DNA of 64,000 nt from an uncultured Clostridium sp. (GCA_900548455.1 URKQ01000012.1:1-64000); one strand, 5' to 3'; positions 25,848 to 34,965 are shown, counted from the first letter of the stretch. Translations and numbers: made by a program. The notes: generated by a model from the sequence alone, not told the origin.

Positions 25848-26909
25848 ATGATAGAGAATTATCCATGTATAGAAGTAGATTTAAAAAAATTAACTCACAA
25901 TGCTGAATTTGCATTAAAACTATGTGAAGGAATAGACGTTGCTGTTGTAACAAAGGTGTTTTGTTCTGATCCACAAATAGTAGAGGGAATTCTTAAAGCA
26001 GGAGTAAAGACTATAGGTGATTCAAGAGTTATAAACTTAAAAAAACTTGAACATCTACCATGTCAAAAATTGCTTCTTAGAATACCTGCAATTAGTGAAG
26101 TTGATGATGTGGTAAAATATGCGGATATATCATTAAATTCAGAGGTTGAAACCATAAAGAAATTATCTGAGGCAGCTGTAAAGGCAAATAAAAATCATAA
26201 GGTAATCCTTATGATTGATTTAGGAGACTTAAGAGAAGGTGTACTAGAAGGAGATGCTTTAAAAGTTGCAAGTGAAATTGTAGATTTACCTAATATAGAT
26301 TTTATTGGAGTAGGCACAAATTTAACTTGTTATGGAGGAGTTATTCCTGATGAAGAAAATTTAGGTAGGCTAATTGAAATAAAGAGAACTATAGAAGAAA
26401 AATTAAATATAGATTTACCTATAGTATCTGGAGGAAATTCCAGTAGCCTTTATTTAGAGATAAATAAATGTATGCCAAAGGGAGTCAATAATTTAAGATT
26501 AGGGGAATCTGTATTATTAGGACGGGAAACAGCTTTTGGAAAAGATATTGATGGAATGTATAGGGATGCTTTCACATTAAAGGGAGAAATAATAGAAATA
26601 AAAAATAAACCATCTATTCCTAAAGGACATATAGGAATGGATGCCTTTGGAGAAACACCTACCTTTGTAGATAAGGGAATAATTAGAAGAGTAATAATAT
26701 CTATGGGTAGACAAGATGTAAAAATTGATGGGTTAACTCCAAAAGATGAAGGAGTAAGTATTATAGGGGGAAGCAGTGATCATCTATTATTAGATGTTAC
26801 TAATAGTAATAAAGAATATAAAGTAGGGGACATAGTTGAATTTAGTGTGGATTATGGGGCACTTTTAGCGGCTATGACTTCATCCTATATTAAGAAATAT
26901 ATAGTTTAA
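25848..26909 (+). CDS. orr: Ornithine racemase Orr
   Basis: PLP enzyme converting L-ornithine to D-ornithine, the substrate of OraSE. The 353-residue protein has the alanine racemase type III fold: N-terminal YPCIEVDLKKLTHNAE, then the PLP lysine in VAVVTKVFCSDP (about residue 33), and LRLGESVLLGRE. ATG 25848 is chosen since GGAAGGGGG lies about 10 bases upstream; the longer GTG start at 25830 would include that site. It ends the operon before a strong bidirectional terminator. Confidence 0.93.
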   Translation: MIENYPCIEVDLKKLTHNAEFALKLCEGIDVAVVTKVFCSDPQIVEGILKAGVKTIGDSRVINLKKLEHLPCQKLLLRIPAISEVDDVVKYADISLNSEVETIKKLSEAAVKANKNHKVILMIDLGDLREGVLEGDALKVASEIVDLPNIDFIGVGTNLTCYGGVIPDEENLGRLIEIKRTIEEKLNIDLPIVSGGNSSSLYLEINKCMPKGVNNLRLGESVLLGRETAFGKDIDGMYRDAFTLKGEIIEIKNKPSIPKGHIGMDAFGETPTFVDKGIIRRVIISMGRQDVKIDGLTPKDEGVSIIGGSSDHLLLDVTNSNKEYKVGDIVEFSVDYGALLAAMTSSYIKKYIV

Positions 26910-26914
26910 TTTTA

Positions 26915-26980
26915 TTTACACATGTAGAAAGCCTGGTTAATTTTTAAAGATTATAACCAGGCTTTTTCTATATGTGTAAA
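26915..26980. terminator. Bidirectional terminator between orr and the DUF1294 gene
   Basis: TTTACACAT-N-TAGAAAGCCTGG and CCAGGCTTTTTCTATATGTGTAAA form a long stem with T-rich sequence on both strands, placed between two convergent genes. Confidence 0.88.
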
Positions 26981-26991
26981 AACAAAGTCAT

Positions 26992-27303
26992 CTATAATGA
27001 ATTAAGCCAATAATAGATGGACTCTACTATAGAGCTAAAGTCTTTATAAAAGAAAGGTATAAGTATAAGCTGAATTACAATTATAACAGGAATACCTATA
27101 GTAAATTTTTTATGTTTAGTTTTATGCCTAAAGCTTTGCATTCCAACCCATACACCAATGGAACCACCAAGTATGGCGATACTTATTAGTGCTTTTTCGC
27201 TTATTCTCCACTGCTTTCTTTTAGCTTTTTCCTTATCAATAAACATTGATAAAAATCCTATAATATTAATTATAATTAAATAGAAGAAAATTGAATTTTC
27301 CAT
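26992..27303 (-). CDS. DUF1294 membrane protein
   Basis: A 103-residue protein with three likely membrane helices (about 5-21, 38-55 and 72-92). The sequence SMFIDKEKAKRKQWRISE between helix 1 and helix 2, and the later GGSIGVWVGMQSFRHKTKH, are the conserved DUF1294 block. The function is unknown. GTGGAGGATG precedes the ATG at 27303 on the minus strand. A single gene between two terminators or promoters, not an operon member. Confidence 0.88.
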   Translation of the reverse strand: MENSIFFYLIIINIIGFLSMFIDKEKAKRKQWRISEKALISIAILGGSIGVWVGMQSFRHKTKHKKFTIGIPVIIVIQLILIPFFYKDFSSIVESIYYWLNSL

Positions 27304-27416
27304 AATGCATCCTCCACACCCTTATACGTTTAAGAATCTTTTTGAATATGTATAAGTATATCATAAAAACATACAGAATTTTTGAAGATATTTTTAATTA
27401 CATATGGTTTTTATTA

Positions 27417-27444
27417 TTGAATACATATAGAAATAGTGTATAAT
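27417..27444 (+). promoter_or_regulatory. Probable sigma-A promoter of the AEC transporter gene
   Basis: TTGAAT (27417-27422) and TATAAT (27439-27444), 16 bases apart, end 41 bases before the start codon. Confidence 0.55.
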
Positions 27445-27484
27445 TATTTCGTCGGAAAAGAAGGCGGAGGAGGAGGACACCACA

Positions 27485-28390
27485 ATGAATGCGATAAATC
27501 AAGTTTTAATATTATCCCTTATGATGCTTATTGGAATATATGCAAGAAAGAAAAATTATATTGATGATAGAGTTGAAAAAGGAATAAGCACACTAATGGT
27601 TAACATAACACTACCACTAATGATTGTTAATAGTTTTATACTTAAATTTGATAAAGAAATAATTGGAAATGCATCAAAAGTATTTTTTTACTCATTAATT
27701 ATTCATACGATGTTGTTGCTATTATCAAAATTAATATATAAAAAGATTGAATCAAGGAAGAAAGTACTTTTAATTTTTGCCACAGCATTTTCAAATTGTG
27801 GATTTATGGGCTTCCCAATACTTAACAATATATATGGAGAAATTGGAGTGTTTTATGGTTCCATATTTTTAATGGTATTTACTGCGTTTGTATGGACACT
27901 AGGAGTTGCACTTTTTACAGGAGATATTTCATTTAAAAGTGCAGTAAAGGATATAATAAAAAATCCTTCTATGATAGCTGTATTTGTAGGTGCCATTATA
28001 TTTGTTGGACAAGTTAAACTTCCTTATCCCTTGGCAGAGACAATTAAAACTATAGGTGGACTAACAACACCTCTTTCAATGATTATTATTGGATCTATGC
28101 TTGCAACTTCTGATGTTAAAGCTATGATGGGAGATTATACCTTGTACATACTATCCATAATAAGATTAATAGTAGTTCCCATAGTTACTTTTGCTATAAT
28201 GAAATTTTTAAATGTGGATGTGATGCTTAGAGCAGTTTGTACCATATTAGTGGCAATGCCGGCAGGAGCTATTGCACCAGTTATAGCTATAGATAATAAT
28301 GGTGATGGTGTATATGGATCACAATGTGTATTTATAACAACAGTTTTATCGGTTATAACCATACCTTTTTTTATTAACCTAGTTGGTTAG
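27485..28390 (+). CDS. AEC (auxin efflux carrier) family transporter
   Basis: A 301-residue membrane protein with about ten helices in two halves of five, the layout of AEC carriers. Typical segments are the N-terminal VNITLPLMIVNSF and SNCGFMGFPILNNIYG in the middle. Bacterial members transport malate, malonate or other carboxylates; the substrate here cannot be read. GGCGGAGGAGGAGGACACC lies directly before ATG 27485. It is followed by a small TIGR04540-like gene 87 bases downstream. Confidence 0.88.
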   Translation: MNAINQVLILSLMMLIGIYARKKNYIDDRVEKGISTLMVNITLPLMIVNSFILKFDKEIIGNASKVFFYSLIIHTMLLLLSKLIYKKIESRKKVLLIFATAFSNCGFMGFPILNNIYGEIGVFYGSIFLMVFTAFVWTLGVALFTGDISFKSAVKDIIKNPSMIAVFVGAIIFVGQVKLPYPLAETIKTIGGLTTPLSMIIIGSMLATSDVKAMMGDYTLYILSIIRLIVVPIVTFAIMKFLNVDVMLRAVCTILVAMPAGAIAPVIAIDNNGDGVYGSQCVFITTVLSVITIPFFINLVG

Positions 28391-28477
28391 AAGCATAATC
28401 TTGTAATATTAGAGGGATAATTATATAATGATTGTGCATGTTTAAATTTTAGGTTATGTGAATATGGAGGAAATGTA

Positions 28478-28711
28478 ATGAGAAAGACGTATAAAAATCC
28501 AAAAGAATTGGGCTCAGCATTAAGAGATATAGTGGATTTGTACAGAGATGACTTAATGACATATGAGGAGCTATCAAAAAAGGTAAAGACAATTGCAGAA
28601 TTTAATGAAGAAAGACTTTTAAAAAATGGAGCTATAGAAAATAAAATAGCTAACGTTTTATCTGAAGAGAGAGTCTCAATAGTAAATGATATATTAGATT
28701 TGGGTAAATAG
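28478..28711 (+). CDS. Small TIGR04540-like protein
   Basis: A 77-residue, highly charged, helical protein (KNPKELGSALRDIVDLYRDD). It resembles TIGR04540, a small clostridial family without known function; the name is recalled and not searched. ATATGGAGGAAATGTA precedes the start, so it is a translated gene. There are no membrane segments, cysteines or recognisable motifs. Confidence 0.6.
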   Translation: MRKTYKNPKELGSALRDIVDLYRDDLMTYEELSKKVKTIAEFNEERLLKNGAIENKIANVLSEERVSIVNDILDLGK

Positions 28712-28727
28712 TATTTATCTAAATAAA

Positions 28728-28766
28728 AATGGTTTCTAAGGAAAGTAAATTCTTTAGAAACCATTA
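28728..28766. terminator. Bidirectional terminator
   Basis: AATGGTTTCTAAG and CTTTAGAAACCATT form a stem between two convergent genes; T-rich sequence follows on both strands, though the runs are short. Confidence 0.7.
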
Positions 28767-28785
28767 ATTTCATAAGTGTCTTTAA

Positions 28786-29082
28786 TTATTTGTTTTCGGT
28801 ACATATTAATTTGGAATCATTTAATTGATTTAAAAACTTAAGGGTGTCTTCATAACAAGTGTTTTTATCAATTTGGAACTCAGTTATTAAATAATTAATA
28901 AGGGAAGAAACGGAAATAGGATTTTTTATTTTTTCCCATATGGCTCCACCTGAGGAGTTTATTGCGTAATATTTTCCTTTTTCTATGTCCATCATGACAA
29001 AATCATCATTTAAATCTGTCCATTCAATATTATTTTTTCTATAGATGATAGTATTATTTGTTATGGGTTTAATATTAATCAT
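28786..29082 (-). CDS. Orphan PqqD-family protein
   Basis: A 98-residue PqqD-like winged-helix protein, the fold that binds leader peptides for radical-SAM and other peptide-modifying enzymes. Family features: DDFVMMDIEKGKYYAINSSGGAIWEKI, then a helical C-terminal part with LINYLITEFQID. I chose ATG 29082 since GGAGGTGTACTC is just upstream; the ORF could otherwise extend to 29112. No modifying enzyme or precursor peptide is adjacent; the nearest radical-SAM peptide maturase (scfB) is 24 kb away. Divergent from a nitroreductase. Confidence 0.8.
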   Translation of the reverse strand: MINIKPITNNTIIYRKNNIEWTDLNDDFVMMDIEKGKYYAINSSGGAIWEKIKNPISVSSLINYLITEFQIDKNTCYEDTLKFLNQLNDSKLICTENK

Positions 29083-29187
29083 GAGTACACCTCCATAAAA
29101 TAAAATTTTCATTTAACTATTAATTAATATAATAATATATGTGGTAAAAAATGTAAATAAAAATAATTTCAAAGCAAAGGAGAAAAT

Positions 29188-29829
29188 ATGGGTAAACTTG
29201 ATTTTATATATAATAGAAAGAGCATAAGAAAGTTTAAGGATGATAAATTACCAAAAGAAGATATAATAGAGATGATAAGAGCGGCAACTTATGCTCCATC
29301 GCCTAAGAATCAACAAAACTGGCATTTTGCTATCGTTGAGGATAAATATAAAATAATGGAGATGGCTAAAGTAGTAGAAGATGGACATAGAGATATTGCA
29401 AATATGTTCAAATGTCAAAAAGAAAAAGTAAATTATATGAAATTTATGAAGTACTATACACTATTTAAAAATGCACCAGTAGTAGTTGTTGTGTATGGAA
29501 AAGAATATGATATGATAGAGTATAAGATATTAAAGGAAAATGGAGCTAGTGAAGAAGTGCTTAATGAAATATTGTCACCACGTTCCGATGTACAAAGTAT
29601 AGGTGCAGCTGTGGAAAATTTTCTTTTAGCAGCTACAGCCATGGGATATGGAACTTGCTATATGACGGGTCCAACTCATTCAAAGAAAAAATTAGAAGAT
29701 ACTATTGGATTTTCTAAAGAGGGTTATGATTTGATGGCTATGATTGCCTTAGGTGTGCCAGAGGGAGATATACATCCACAACCACCTAGAAAACCAATAG
29801 AAGAAGTAATCACTTTTTTAAATGATTAA
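29188..29829 (+). CDS. Nitroreductase-family FMN oxidoreductase
   Basis: A 213-residue flavoprotein of the nitroreductase fold. The N-terminal RKSIRKFKDDKLPKEDI with later PSPKNQQNWHFAIVED binds FMN, and GAAVENFLLAATAMGYGTCYMTG is the conserved dimer and FMN region. Such enzymes reduce quinones, nitro compounds or enones with NAD(P)H; the actual substrate is unknown. AAAGGAGAAAAT precedes ATG 29188. Divergent from the PqqD gene, 105 bases apart, so the two may share a control region. Confidence 0.92.
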   Translation: MGKLDFIYNRKSIRKFKDDKLPKEDIIEMIRAATYAPSPKNQQNWHFAIVEDKYKIMEMAKVVEDGHRDIANMFKCQKEKVNYMKFMKYYTLFKNAPVVVVVYGKEYDMIEYKILKENGASEEVLNEILSPRSDVQSIGAAVENFLLAATAMGYGTCYMTGPTHSKKKLEDTIGFSKEGYDLMAMIALGVPEGDIHPQPPRKPIEEVITFLND

Positions 29830-29883
29830 AAAATGTAATAATTAGATTATATTTTTGTAGAAGATATATAAAGGAGAAATACG

Positions 29884-31089
29884 ATGGCTAAAGTTATAGT
29901 TGTTGGAGGTGGACCAGCTGGAATAATGGCTGCACTTACAGCTGGAGAAAATAATGAAGTGTTTTTAATAGAGAGAAATGAAGAAATAGGAAAGAAGCTA
30001 AAATTAACCGGCGGAGGACGTTGTAACATTACTAATAATAGGCCTGTTGAAGAGCTTTTTGATAAAGTAGTAACAAATAGAAAGTTTTTATATAGTGCAT
30101 TTTATACATTTACTAATAATGATATGCTGGATTATTTAGCAAAGAATAATTTGGAGTACAAAGTAGAATATGATGAAAAAGTATATGTTAAAAGTGATAA
30201 AGCTGAACATATTATAGAGATGTTTAAAAGAGACTTAAGAGATAAAGGCGTTACTATATTGACTAATAAAAAAGTTGTTGATTTAATTGTTGATAATGGA
30301 GAAATAAAAGGAATTGTTACAGACACTGACGAGAAAGTTTTAGGGGATAAGGTAATAGTAACCACAGGGGGAAAAAGCCATCCTCAAACAGGATCAGATG
30401 GAACTATGTTAGATATTTTAAAAAAATATGGACACGATATAGTACCAACATATCCAGCCTTGATTCCACTAGTAATAAAAGAGGAATTTGTGAAGAATCT
30501 TCAAGGTGTTTCAATGAAAGAGGTTTTATTATCAGCAAAGATAAAAAAGAAAAAAATTGAAATAGTAGGAGATATGATTTTTACTCATTTTGGGATTTCA
30601 GGGCCTGGAGTGCTTAAGCTGTCGTCTTATATAAATAAAATATTAGATAAAGAAGAAGTTGAAATTACTATTGATTTTATGCCTAACTATACAAAGGAAG
30701 AAATATCTAATGCTATAAGGAATAATAATAATAAGAGCATTTTAAATAATTTAAAAGGGATTCTTCCACAAAATTTTCTTAAAGAGATATTAAATTTATT
30801 AGGATTATCAGAGACCAAGATTCACGATTTGAAAAGAGATGATGAAAATAAATTAATAGAATATCTTAAAAATATGAAACTTACTGTAAGAGAGACATTG
30901 AGTATAAAAGTTGCAATGGTTACAAGTGGAGGAGTAAGTGTAAAAAATATAAATGCTTCTACTATGGAATCAAAAATTATTAAAAATTTATATCTTGCAG
31001 GAGAGGTTATTGATGTTGATGCAGAAACAGGAGGATATAATTTACAAATAGCTTTTTCTACAGGACATTTAGCAGGATTAATTACATAA
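29884..31089 (+). CDS. NAD(P)/FAD-dependent oxidoreductase (HI0933/YhiN/BaiN family)
   Basis: A 401-residue flavoprotein. It starts with the FAD-binding VIVVGGGPAGIMAALTAGE, followed by GKKLKLTGGGRCNITNN, the hallmark of the HI0933 family, and ends with LYLAGEVIDVDAETGGYNLQIAFSTG. Family members include BaiN, which reduces bile-acid enones in Clostridium scindens, but most have unknown substrates. It follows the nitroreductase by 54 bases with its own ribosome binding site (AAAGGAGAAATACG) and may be cotranscribed with it. Confidence 0.9.
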   Translation: MAKVIVVGGGPAGIMAALTAGENNEVFLIERNEEIGKKLKLTGGGRCNITNNRPVEELFDKVVTNRKFLYSAFYTFTNNDMLDYLAKNNLEYKVEYDEKVYVKSDKAEHIIEMFKRDLRDKGVTILTNKKVVDLIVDNGEIKGIVTDTDEKVLGDKVIVTTGGKSHPQTGSDGTMLDILKKYGHDIVPTYPALIPLVIKEEFVKNLQGVSMKEVLLSAKIKKKKIEIVGDMIFTHFGISGPGVLKLSSYINKILDKEEVEITIDFMPNYTKEEISNAIRNNNNKSILNNLKGILPQNFLKEILNLLGLSETKIHDLKRDDENKLIEYLKNMKLTVRETLSIKVAMVTSGGVSVKNINASTMESKIIKNLYLAGEVIDVDAETGGYNLQIAFSTGHLAGLIT

Positions 31090-31110
31090 AGCCCATTAGG
31101 GCTTTTTTTA
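31088..31110 (+). terminator. Intrinsic terminator after the flavoprotein gene
   Basis: AAAGCCC-ATTA-GGGCTTT stem followed by a run of seven T. Confidence 0.9.
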
Positions 31111-31249
31111 ATACGCTTATATTTTGTTTAGATATTGTTTTAATTGCATAATAATTTTATAATAAGAGTTATTAACGGAAAAATATTAAAAAATTAATAA
31201 AATTATTAAAAGTATAATAATTTTATTGTGACAGGAGGGAATAACTTAA

Positions 31250-32050
31250 TTGGATAATATATTTTCTTCTTTAAAGTATTTGGGATTTAAAAATGCCGAT
31301 AGCTTAGAGTTGTATTCGAAAAAAGATGAAGTATGTGAAAAAGAAAGTAAGAATAATGAGGTTGATATTAATTCATTATTGTATAATAAAAAAGCTACTT
31401 GTCCTGTTTGTAAAAAAGAATTTACATATAGAACAGTAAAAAGCTACGTTCCAAGGGTAAGGTCTAAGGATTCTGATTCTTTTATTAGATATGAAGTAAT
31501 TAATCCTTATTTTTATGAAGTAATAGTATGTCCTACTTGTGGATACGCTGCTTTAAAAGGTGATTTTAATAAGATAAGATCAAATAAAAAAGAAGTAATT
31601 CTAATGAAAGTAGGAAATCAATGGCGAGGAAGAGAATATCCTGAGGTGTATGACGAAAAAATAGCTATAGAAAGGTATAAACTTGCTCTTTTAAACGCAG
31701 TAGTTGGTGAACTTAAAGATAGCACAAAGGCAGTATTATGTCTTAAGATTGCTTGGATGTATAGAATGTTAGATAATGATAAAAACGAAGTAGAATTCTT
31801 AAATAAGGCAATACAAGGTTTTTTAATTGCATATGAACGAGAAAGAACGCCTATATATGGACTTAATATATATTCGTTACAATATCTAATAGGAGAATTG
31901 TTTAGACGAGTTGGAGATTATACAAATGCTAAGTTATGGCTTGGAAGAGTAATAATTAGTGGGGCTGATCAAAAGCTTAAGGATAAAGCTAGAGATATGA
32001 GAGATATGGCTAAGGAACAGGAAGCTAGAATAAATGAAAATGCTCAATAA
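31250..32050 (+). CDS. DUF2225 zinc-binding protein
   Basis: A 266-residue soluble protein. Two CxxC pairs, CPVCKKEF and CPTCGYAALKGDF, form a likely zinc site, and the C-terminal half looks like TPR-type helices (YKLALLNAVVGE, CLKIAWMYRMLDND, IGELFRRVGDY). It matches DUF2225, common in clostridia, of unknown function. The start is TTG 31250 after ACAGGAGGGAATAACTTAA; no nearer ATG is in frame with this ribosome binding site. The gene is followed by a permease 26 bases downstream. Confidence 0.87.
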   Translation: MDNIFSSLKYLGFKNADSLELYSKKDEVCEKESKNNEVDINSLLYNKKATCPVCKKEFTYRTVKSYVPRVRSKDSDSFIRYEVINPYFYEVIVCPTCGYAALKGDFNKIRSNKKEVILMKVGNQWRGREYPEVYDEKIAIERYKLALLNAVVGELKDSTKAVLCLKIAWMYRMLDNDKNEVEFLNKAIQGFLIAYERERTPIYGLNIYSLQYLIGELFRRVGDYTNAKLWLGRVIISGADQKLKDKARDMRDMAKEQEARINENAQ

Positions 32051-32076
32051 TAATATTTAAGAAATGAAGGGTATAT

Positions 32077-33012
32077 ATGAATAAAGAAAAATTTTATACT
32101 GATAAGAAAAATATAGTAATCCTAGCTATCATATGTTGTGCTCTATGGGGAAGTGCTTATCCAGCTATTAAGATAGGGTATGAGTTATTTAACATAGCAC
32201 CAAATGATGTGCCTAGTAAACTGATTTTTGCAGGTTATAGATTTATCATTGCAGGTATTATAGTATTAGTATTTCAGATGCTTGAGGGGAAAGGGGTAAT
32301 ATTAGCAAGGAGAAAATTAGTGGGACAAGTTATATTGTTAGGATTAATGCAAACAACTTTCCAATATGCATGTTTTTACATAGGGCTATCTAATACTACT
32401 GGAATCAGTGGATCTATTGTAAATGGAACAGGAACGTTCTTTAGTATAATATTAGCTCACTTTTTATATACAAATGATAAAATCAATTTAAATAAGATTT
32501 TAGGGTGTTTAATTGGTTTTGGAGGAGTAGTTATTGTTAACTTATCAGGTGGAAATAGCTTATTTGAAAGTTCTTTTACTTTTCAAGGGGAAGGATTAAT
32601 TATGGTTTCTGCCTTCGCACTTTCACTATCATCAATTTATGGGAAAAAAATTAGTCAAAGTGAAGATGCTGCAACGTTAACAGGGTATCAATTAGCTATA
32701 GGTGGATTGATTTTAGCAATTTTAGGATTTATATTTGGAGGTACTTTAAATGAAATTTCATTTAAAGGTATAGTGCTTTTAATATATATGTCAATTCTAT
32801 CTTCTGTTGCATTTGTTATTTGGTCTCAGCTTATGAAATATAATAAAGTGGGGACAATAGCTATGTTTAATTTTTTAATTCCTGTTTTTGGCACCTTGTT
32901 ATCTGCTATTTTTCTGGGAGAAAATATTTTTGATATTAAAATAGTAATATCTCTTCTTATGGTGTCTATAGGGATATTTATGGTTTATAAGAAATCATCA
33001 AGTGAAACTTAG
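32077..33012 (+). CDS. EamA/DMT-family permease
   Basis: A 311-residue protein with ten predicted membrane helices in two repeated EamA halves. Typical features are the N-terminal CCALWGSAYPAIKIGYEL and, in both halves, a conserved final helix with LLxxF/LIGFGGVVIVN. DMT carriers export amino acids or other metabolites; the substrate is unknown. GAAGGGTATAT precedes ATG 32077. It directly follows the DUF2225 gene and probably shares its message. Confidence 0.88.
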   Translation: MNKEKFYTDKKNIVILAIICCALWGSAYPAIKIGYELFNIAPNDVPSKLIFAGYRFIIAGIIVLVFQMLEGKGVILARRKLVGQVILLGLMQTTFQYACFYIGLSNTTGISGSIVNGTGTFFSIILAHFLYTNDKINLNKILGCLIGFGGVVIVNLSGGNSLFESSFTFQGEGLIMVSAFALSLSSIYGKKISQSEDAATLTGYQLAIGGLILAILGFIFGGTLNEISFKGIVLLIYMSILSSVAFVIWSQLMKYNKVGTIAMFNFLIPVFGTLLSAIFLGENIFDIKIVISLLMVSIGIFMVYKKSSSET

Positions 33013-33096
33013 TTTTAGAATGTAAAATGTAAAATTGTTGTTGAAATTTCATTGGAATTTCTTCATTTTGGTTTAAAAGTAAGTATAAAAAATTAA

Positions 33097-33143
33097 TAAA
33101 AAAGATATATAAAAGCTAAAATGCTTTTATATATCTTTTTTTT
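33097..33143 (+). terminator. Intrinsic terminator after the EamA permease gene
   Basis: AAAAGATATATAAAAGC and GCTTTTATATATCTTTT form a near-perfect long stem with a 6-base loop and a following T-run. Confidence 0.9.
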
Positions 33144-33220
33144 GTTTAAAAAGCTAATTTTATTGCAAGAATACAAGAGGGGGTATTACTAAGGGGATAT
33201 CATGCAAAGGAGAGATGAAG

Positions 33221-33994
33221 ATGCAAAAGTATTATAGAAAGCAAAAGATAGGTTTAAGTGTTTATGTTTTAATGGTAGTAGCATTTATTTTAGTTAGCCT
33301 ATCTATTTTTAGAATAAAAGAAATTTTTTCTGGATATAGAGAAAAATCTGTATTAAATAAAACTAATGAAAATGAAGTTCATGACGTGGAAAGTGAGAAT
33401 ACTAGTATTCAATATTATAAAGACAGTATATTATTAGTTAACAAAGAAAATGAATTAGACGAGGAATTTGTTCCTGACGATTTAGTTGAGTTGAATACTG
33501 ATTTTATTAGCAATGGAGATCCTAATGTAAATAAGTTAACAAGTGAAGCAGCAGAGGCTTTAGAAAAAATGTTTATAGATGCTAAAAAATCAAATGTTTA
33601 TTTATTAGGGGTTTCAGGATATAGGGATTATAATTATCAAAAAAACTTATACGAAGCTGAAGTTGAAGTGTTTGGAGAGCAAAGAGCTAGTAATTATGTG
33701 GCAATGCCTGGAGAGAGCGAGCATCAAACGGGACTTGCAATGGATGTTTTAAGTAAAGACTATCAGGTATTAGATGAAGGGTTTAAGAATACTAAAGCAT
33801 ATAGTTGGGTGTGCGATAACTGTAAGGATTTTGGTTTTATAATAAGATATCCAGAGGGAAAAGAAGAAATAACTGGATATAAATATGAACCTTGGCATAT
33901 TAGGTATGTTGGGGTAGAGGCTGCTAAGGAAATATATGAAAAAGGACTTACGCTAGAAGAGTTTTTAAGTAAAAATCATGAAAAAAATAGTTGA
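33221..33994 (+). CDS. VanY-family D-alanyl-D-alanine carboxypeptidase
   Basis: A 257-residue membrane-anchored zinc peptidase that trims the last D-alanine from peptidoglycan stems. A single N-terminal membrane helix (about 10-30, GLSVYVLMVVAFILVSLSI) puts the catalytic domain outside the cell. Catalytic signatures are SGYRDYNYQ, the SEHQTGLAMDV metal motif (HxxxxxxD), and EPWHIRYVG with the third ligand. No vancomycin resistance genes are nearby, so this is a wall-maintenance enzyme. ATG 33221 gives proper spacing (8 bases) to AGGAG; an ATG at 33215 is too close. Confidence 0.9.
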   Translation: MQKYYRKQKIGLSVYVLMVVAFILVSLSIFRIKEIFSGYREKSVLNKTNENEVHDVESENTSIQYYKDSILLVNKENELDEEFVPDDLVELNTDFISNGDPNVNKLTSEAAEALEKMFIDAKKSNVYLLGVSGYRDYNYQKNLYEAEVEVFGEQRASNYVAMPGESEHQTGLAMDVLSKDYQVLDEGFKNTKAYSWVCDNCKDFGFIIRYPEGKEEITGYKYEPWHIRYVGVEAAKEIYEKGLTLEEFLSKNHEKNS

Positions 33995-34109
33995 AATGTA
34001 AAATAATGTATAGTAGAATAAGAATTAAGAAACCATATAAGTATAATATTAGAATTTATGTTAAAACAAAAATAATAAGTTAATTATTAAAATACTTTAA
34101 AAAAATATG

Positions 34110-34138
34110 TTGAAATATATTTTTTTACATGATATTAT
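34110..34138 (+). promoter_or_regulatory. Probable sigma-A promoter of the sipW leader
   Basis: TTGAAA (34110-34115) and TATTAT (34133-34138) are exactly 17 bases apart. Transcription from near 34145 would make a leader of about 245 bases that includes the RNA element and the terminator before sipW. Confidence 0.6.
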
Positions 34139-34192
34139 GAACATATAAAGTATAAAAAATTAATATTCGATGAAAAACGATGATACATATCC

Positions 34193-34233
34193 TTATTTGG
34201 TCACTTTGGGTATGGAGAGTTAATAGTGAAACC
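34193..34233 (+). promoter_or_regulatory. RNA-like regulatory element, copy 1 (upstream of sipW)
   Basis: The stem GGTCACT (34199-34205) with AGTGAAACC (34225-34233) encloses 19 bases carrying TATGGAG; two A residues bulge on the 3' side. The same element, with the same loop length of 19, recurs at 35012-35052. Copy 1 is followed at once by an intrinsic terminator. This arrangement is that of a riboswitch or protein-binding leader. I do not recognise the class. Confidence 0.7.
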
Positions 34234-34267
34234 GCTTCAATAAATTATGTTTTATTGAAGCTTTTTT
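34234..34267 (+). terminator. Attenuator-type terminator in the sipW leader
   Basis: GCTTCAATA (34234-34242) and TATTGAAGC (34253-34261) form a perfect 9-bp stem followed by TTTTTT. It begins directly after the RNA-like element and stands 122 bases before the gene, with no coding sequence between promoter and terminator, so it should act as an attenuator. Confidence 0.85.
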
Positions 34268-34389
34268 AATGCCTAAAAAGGTATAGATTTTTTAGTTTTA
34301 AAAATGAACATAGAAATTTACATGGTCTAACAGATGGTTGCTTTTGTTTATAGTAAAATCCTTAAGCAATTTATAGGAGAGTGATAGTT

Positions 34390-34965
34390 GTGAAGAATAG
34401 TGAAAAAGGTAATGGAAAAAAGATTTTAAGTATAATTAAAAGTATTGTAGTTTGGAGCTTGATTTTATTTTTTACAACTATAGTAATTCAAAGTATTCAG
34501 GTTAAGAGAAACACAGATTATATTCCTAAAATTTTTGGACATACTTATTTAAATGTTCTATCAGATAGTATGGTACCTGAATTTACAAAAAATGATTTAG
34601 TAATAGGGGAATCAGTAAAAGATGTTTCTTCATTACAAGTGGGAGATGTAATTACTTATAAATATGGTAAGATGTTAGTTACTCATAGAATTATAGATAT
34701 TGATAAACAAAACAATATGATTCAAACAAAAGGTGATGCAAATAAAACGCCAGATGATGATTTGGTGGAAGCAAATCAAATTGTATCTAGGTATAGTACT
34801 AAGATACCAAAGGTTGGGTTTATAATTGCAAAACTACAAGATATGAAGTTTTTAGCTTTACTATGGGCTATTCTTATGTTCTTTACTGTTCAAGAATTAT
34901 TTCTAGAAATAAGAAAAGTGAAAAAAGCTAAAAGTGAAAAGGATAATAATATAGTAAGTAATTAA
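34390..34965 (+). CDS. sipW: SipW-type signal peptidase I
   Basis: A 191-residue membrane peptidase of the S26B (ER-type) family that removes the signal peptides of TasA/camelysin-like proteins. An N-terminal helix (about 16-36) precedes the catalytic domain and a second helix lies near residues 155-172. The catalytic serine is in LSDSMVPEF, and a histidine in VTHRIIDI takes the place of the lysine used by ordinary type I peptidases, as is known for SipW. The GTG at 34390 is 10 bases after AGGAG; a GTG at 34381 is too close. Its likely substrate is the next gene. Confidence 0.9.
   Translation: MKNSEKGNGKKILSIIKSIVVWSLILFFTTIVIQSIQVKRNTDYIPKIFGHTYLNVLSDSMVPEFTKNDLVIGESVKDVSSLQVGDVITYKYGKMLVTHRIIDIDKQNNMIQTKGDANKTPDDDLVEANQIVSRYSTKIPKVGFIIAKLQDMKFLALLWAILMFFTVQELFLEIRKVKKAKSEKDNNIVSN

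Noticed and set aside
34193..34233. c-di-GMP, fluoride, preQ1, guanidine or other known riboswitch as the identity of the sipW leader element
   Set aside because: The conserved core sequences remembered for these classes do not match GGTCACT-N19-AGTGAAACC; left as an unclassified element.
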